Part shown: positions 63,432 through 64,000 of the stretch, piece after piece
How the letters are laid out: each line of letters starts with the position of its first letter
How positions within the stretch are numbered: position 1 is the first letter of the stretch
From: Synechococcales cyanobacterium S06
GTDB taxonomy: Bacteria; Cyanobacteriota; Cyanobacteriia; Cyanobacteriales; JAABRE01
Reading direction: 5' to 3'
Assembly (NCBI GenBank): GCA_011391125.1
Contig: JAABRE010000008.1
Span: forward strand, 24,726 to 88,725
Length of the DNA stretch: 64,000 bases
The notes under the pieces: model-generated
Seen by the model: the letters and a program-made list of their open reading frames with translations, nothing else
Databases searched by the model: none
Told to the model about the DNA's origin: nothing
Translations under genes and position numbers: made by a program

Positions 63432-64000
63432 GGGCTTGCTGAATAAGTGAACGAAAAAACAAACAGTTTTGATAAATTAATAAATAAAAAATAAGTATAA
63501 TTTTTATTTATCAGATTTTATCTTTTATATAAGTATTGATAATCTAAATTGGCAAAAAAGCTTTGATGTTGAAAAAAAACATAAAAGAGAAGATAATAAC
63601 CCCTTTTTAACAGGGTATTAAGATTCATTACTAAAAAAGCAATAGCAATTTCAGTTTCAGCGGTTTCTGATAATTTGGACATGATTTGGTTTAAACCAAA
63701 TCTACGTTTTCCTTGTCCAAATTTTCCTTCAATTTCATTTCTAATTCTTTCATCTCTTTGAGATTGTTGTTTCATTTCTTTGGTAATATTTTTAGGTGGT
63801 CTTCCTAGGGGAGGGCCACTCATTCTGATACCTTTATCTTTACAGAATTTTCGATTGTTTCTATTGCGATAAATTTTGTCCACATGGACGGATTCTGGAT
63901 CGAATCCTGTTAAGTCTTTATAATTTTCTATTTGGGTTTCTAACCACAAAGCTTCATTAAAATTATCCCAACTTAAATGAGATAATAAAATATAGCCATC
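63432..64000. mobile_element. IS5-like insertion sequence (partial, right edge)
   Basis: It begins with GGGCTTGCTGAATAAGTG, a typical IS5-group terminal repeat, and contains the 3' part of a transposase on the minus strand. It runs off the window. It interrupts the RTX-type gene at 63430. Confidence 0.75.
63518..64000 (-). CDS. IS5/IS1182-like transposase, C-terminal part
   Basis: The frame stays open to the window edge (GYILLSHLSWDNFNEALWLE upstream of a TTG). Motifs are VHVDKIYRNRNNRKFC, RMSGPPLGRPPKN and the catalytic-Glu region RIRNEIEGKFGQGKRRFGLNQI, as in IS5-type DDE transposases. Whether the whole gene is intact is not visible. Confidence 0.88.
   Translation of the reverse strand, partial: DGYILLSHLSWDNFNEALWLETQIENYKDLTGFDPESVHVDKIYRNRNNRKFCKDKGIRMSGPPLGRPPKNITKEMKQQSQRDERIRNEIEGKFGQGKRRFGLNQIMSKLSETAETEIAIAFLVMNLNTLLKRGYYLLFYVFFQHQSFFANLDYQYLYKR

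Overview
This 64 kb window is chromosomal DNA of a low-GC cyanobacterium. The evidence is a set of cyanobacterial or plastid-lineage genes (ndhM, ycf3, sipA, DUF3531, DUF1997, ComFB, a TamB/Tic236-type protein, phylloquinone genes menC-menE) and the HIP1 octamer GCGATCGC, which recurs more than 15 times. Genes sit on both strands in short operons, and the spacers are rich in small palindromes and 7-bp tandem arrays. No species can be assigned by eye.

Layout. 0-9.6 kb: a PP2C phosphatase (behind the start of a Tat-exported protein), ndhM, leuD, a metallo-beta-lactamase-fold protein with degraded metal ligands, DUF3531, a NUDIX hydrolase, two near-identical Uma2 genes and a lytic transglycosylase. 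9.6-11.5 kb: a two-gene AAA15 ATPase/RloB pair, a candidate anti-phage module. 11.6-16.3 kb: pepA, menC-menE and an intact-looking IS1-family element. 16.5-29.7 kb: sipA, ureD, tRNA-Gly(TCC), a ferredoxin, cimA, a third Uma2, aldehyde dehydrogenase, a GH57 glycoside hydrolase, btuR, pdhB and secD. 29.8-36.0 kb: an accessory island with two paralogous DNA-methyltransferase/Mrr-nuclease fusions, a BrnT/BrnA pair between them, an orphan XRE antitoxin, a decayed mazEF module and an intact RelE-type pair. 36.1-41.2 kb: an RND efflux operon with a four-helix-bundle gene inserted in it. 41.4-53.8 kb: a LON-domain protein, pheA, DUF1997, a nuclease-like protein, larB, an ABC exporter, a universal stress protein, ycf3, gatC, a large LOV/PAS/GGDEF/EAL protein and rlmD. 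54-63 kb: a cohesin/cadherin-like/dockerin protein, a ComFB c-di-GMP-receptor-like protein, DUF167 and a 2048-residue TamB. The right edge is an IS5-like element that cuts off the tail of an RTX-type calcium-binding protein.

The most distinctive signals are these. (1) Short palindromic repeats with GTAG/CTAC ends, or C-rich and G-rich arms, occur between genes and also in frame inside menC, menE, a methyltransferase and an RND pump; others form or extend the ends of genes. (2) The two methyltransferase-nuclease fusions are nearly the same except for the central target-recognition segment, which suggests specificity switching. They lie just after secD, where secF is usual. (3) Heptamer tandem arrays lie directly against the start codons of several unrelated genes. 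(4) The mazEF module can be reconstructed step by step: a stop codon in the antitoxin, and a toxin split by a 124-bp MITE and a REP-pair insertion. (5) A LOV-containing c-di-GMP enzyme lies about 4 kb from a ComFB-type receptor.
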